Assembly (NCBI RefSeq): GCF_040560245.1
Contig: NZ_JAKMWP010000017.1
DNA from: Morganella sibonii
Lineage (GTDB): Bacteria; Pseudomonadota; Gammaproteobacteria; Enterobacterales; Enterobacteriaceae
Direction: 5' to 3' (one strand)
DNA length: 64,000 bases
Positions within the stretch are counted from its first letter, which is position 1. Every line of letters begins with the position of its first letter. Shown here one piece after another: positions 62,611-64,000 of the stretch. Position numbers and translations under genes: made by a program. The notes beneath the pieces were generated by a model. That model saw nothing but the letters and a program-made list of their open reading frames with translations, did no database searches and was not told the origin of the DNA.

Positions 62611-63594
62611 TGCCATACCGATAAATGCCGAAAAATAGCGGCGGTGCGCCAGGATAACCGTATCCAGGCCGGGCAGCGGGGTACTCTGACTGAAATAAGG
62701 TTCATACTGCCGGACATTTTGCAGCCAGAATAACAGCACCGCACTGATCAGATTGTTAAACTTCCTCAGTTTTGGCAGCAATGCCAGTGCATTGTTGATT
62801 TCCTGCATATGATCCTGTGATTGTTTCAGGTCTTTTTTCAGATTACGGATAAGTTTACTGAGGTCATAGATCCGCTGGCTGAGTGTGGTCCGGGTTTCCA
62901 CCAGCTGAACATAACTCAGACCTTCGGTTAATGAGTTAATAACTGCCGAAATAACCCGCTGCAATTCATCCATAATAAACCGCTCTGATGAGGATAGTTC
63001 GACATCTTTCAGCTGCTCGGCGGTCGGCAGTGTGGTTGTACCGAAGATAGATTGTAATCCGCGCTGATGAATAATCTCTTCAGACTGAATAACGACAGTC
63101 AGCTTCTCTTCCCAATAGAGTTTATCGCTGCTGAATTTATCAATATCCGGCAGTGCATTGCTGATTGCTTTGTCCAGACAGGACTGATGGTGCAATAATC
63201 CGCCCTGCAGCAGCGGAATAGCGGTGGAATCAAATTCAGTATTAAACAGGGTATTGATACGGTTCACTGAGTGATAAATCATATTTATCTGGCAGGTTAA
63301 GAAATCATAAATCTGTTTCTCATGAGGAAGTACCTGAGTATTTATACCGGCATCAGGAGAAAGTGTGCTGAATAAATTTTCCAGGTCAAAATTATGAAGC
63401 TGAGAATAGATAACGGCAGATTCAGCGGAAATCATGCTCAGAATTCTGTTTTGCCATTTTTTTATATCACGGATCTGAAAATGCAAATCTGCTGCGGGCA
63501 GGGATAATGTTTCCGCGTTATTGCTGATATCATGACTTCCGGCTCTCATCTGTGCCAGGGTAATATGTTCAGGGTTAATGTCAGAATGTGTCAT
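62608..63594 (-). CDS. Probable alpha-xenorhabdolysin-family toxin subunit B (XaxB/YaxB-like)
   Basis: 328 residues from the ATG at 63594, which has the strong ribosome-binding site AAGGAAATAA; the frame extends 23 codons further upstream, but that part overlaps the preceding gene. The protein is almost all helical with long amphipathic stretches (about 36-68, 200-275), no signal peptide, and a hydrophobic patch near 281-291 (NLISAVLLFWL). Length, layout and second place in a two-gene operon fit XaxB/YaxB of binary alpha pore-forming toxins, where the B subunit joins A to form the pore. Identity is from memory of the family, not from a search. AT-richer than the nuo genes, hence probably acquired. 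Confidence 0.55.
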   Translation of the reverse strand: MTHSDINPEHITLAQMRAGSHDISNNAETLSLPAADLHFQIRDIKKWQNRILSMISAESAVIYSQLHNFDLENLFSTLSPDAGINTQVLPHEKQIYDFLTCQINMIYHSVNRINTLFNTEFDSTAIPLLQGGLLHHQSCLDKAISNALPDIDKFSSDKLYWEEKLTVVIQSEEIIHQRGLQSIFGTTTLPTAEQLKDVELSSSERFIMDELQRVISAVINSLTEGLSYVQLVETRTTLSQRIYDLSKLIRNLKKDLKQSQDHMQEINNALALLPKLRKFNNLISAVLLFWLQNVRQYEPYFSQSTPLPGLDTVILAHRRYFSAFIGMA

Positions 63595-63607
63595 ATTTAT
63601 TTCCTTA

Positions 63608-63724
63608 TCATGCGGCCAGATTTGCGGTATCAAAAATAGCAATAAGTTCTTTTGCATAACCACGAACCCGCTGCCAGGGGAGGGTGATTTTTTTCAGCTG
63701 CAATGAAAACTGTAAAAGGCTGTA
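63608..63724 (-). pseudogene. 3' remnant of the gene before the B subunit (candidate XaxA-like), cut by an IS
   Basis: On the minus strand, 38 codons without a start run from the insertion-sequence edge to a TGA at 63608-63610, ending LPWQRVRGYAKELIAIFDTA and then NLAA. The stop lies 14 bases before the B-subunit ATG and overlaps its ribosome-binding region, the spacing of a coupled operon. The frame begins abruptly at the IS end, so the rest of the gene is displaced or lost. In XaxAB/YaxAB operons the A gene precedes B, so it is probably the end of subunit A; that is inference. Confidence 0.6.
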
Positions 63725-64000
63725 TGATCTTCCCCTCCAAAAGTGGACACAGTCCTAAGCGAGGTTCTGGTTTTCAAATTGTTCCGGGCTGAGACCGCCA
63801 CAAGCACTGTGACGACGCCAACGATTATAATCACACTCGATATAATTAAATACCGTTGTTCGCATCGTTTCCCGGCTAATAAAACGTTCACCGTGGACGC
63901 ATTCCACTTTCAGCGAATGAAAGAAGCTCTCTGCACAAGCATTGTCATAGCAGTTGCCTTTCGCGCTCATGCTGCCACGAAGACTATGTCGCGTCAGTAA
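63725..64000 (-). mobile_element. IS3-family insertion sequence, partial (one end in the window)
   Basis: The element end is marked by TGATCTTCCCCTCC at 63725-63738, a TG-starting terminal repeat of IS3 type, 30 bases outside the transposase stop. It continues beyond the right edge, so the other terminal repeat and target duplication cannot be seen. Confidence 0.8.
63755..64000 (-). CDS. IS3-family transposase OrfB, C-terminal part
   Basis: The visible 81 codons are the C-terminal end of the DDE integrase domain of OrfB, continuing past the right edge. The stretch KGNCYDNACAESFFHSLKVE includes the final catalytic glutamate (in AESFF), followed by NYIECDYNRWRRHS and GLSPEQFE, typical of IS3-group transposases. 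The ATG at 63970 is internal, since the frame stays open to 64000. Whether the element is intact cannot be told. Confidence 0.93.
   Translation of the reverse strand, partial: LLTRHSLRGSMSAKGNCYDNACAESFFHSLKVECVHGERFISRETMRTTVFNYIECDYNRWRRHSACGGLSPEQFENQNLA

Noticed and set aside
63743..64000. Plus-strand frame across the insertion sequence
   Set aside because: Antisense shadow of the transposase gene, which has clear DDE motifs on the other strand.

Overview
The window is a chromosomal segment of an enterobacterium, most likely Morganella (Morganellaceae). Gene content and order follow the E. coli 50-53 min region (mlaA-fadL to nuo) closely. GC looks near 50%, which is too high for Proteus or Providencia. 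The genus is inferred from protein similarity as I remember it, not from a search.

Layout. 1-450: start of a proC-like gene. 449-6916: outer-membrane lipid and fatty-acid block (mlaA, fadL, yfcZ, fadI, fadJ), with FadR-like operators at fadL and fadI. 7152-12733: sixA, smrB, prmB, aroC, yfcA, epmC, yfcL and a GNAT acetyltransferase. 13125-14554: two accessory genes, a small membrane protein and an exported glutaminase with a repeat linker. 14799-18236: mnmC and fabB, with FadR- and FabR-like sites at fabB. 18355-21216: accessory stretch with a DUF3811 gene, an AT-rich orphan colicin E1-type immunity gene, and a divergent DMT transporter/AraC regulator pair. 21362-30964: pdxB, usg, truA, dedA, accD, folC, dedD, cvpA, purF, ubiX, with a PurR box before cvpA. 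31005-35236: yfcH, yfcD and a large polytopic M48 metalloprotease. 35417-46965: pta, ackA, yfbV, yfbU, hxpA, yfbS, a DUF4440 gene, yfbR, alaA, lrhA. 47643-62562: the complete 13-gene nuo operon for respiratory complex I. 62608-64000: a probable alpha-xenorhabdolysin-type binary toxin locus. Its B-like subunit is intact, but the gene before it survives only as a 38-codon tail cut off by an IS3-family element that runs off the window.

How the genes work together. FadL imports fatty acids and FadI/FadJ degrade them, while FabB and AccD make them; FadR-like sites link the two sides. Pta/AckA turn acetyl-CoA into acetate and ATP, and NuoA-N feeds NADH electrons into the quinone pool. PurF, FolC, AroC, PdxB and UbiX supply purines, folate, chorismate, pyridoxal phosphate and the prenyl-FMN needed for ubiquinone. 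PrmB, EpmC, TruA, MnmC and SmrB act on translation.

The non-core material is the most interesting: the IS-broken toxin operon, the orphan immunity gene, the periplasmic glutaminase with 15-bp tandem repeats, and the M48 membrane protease sitting where E. coli has yfcC. I see no rRNA, tRNA or CRISPR array.
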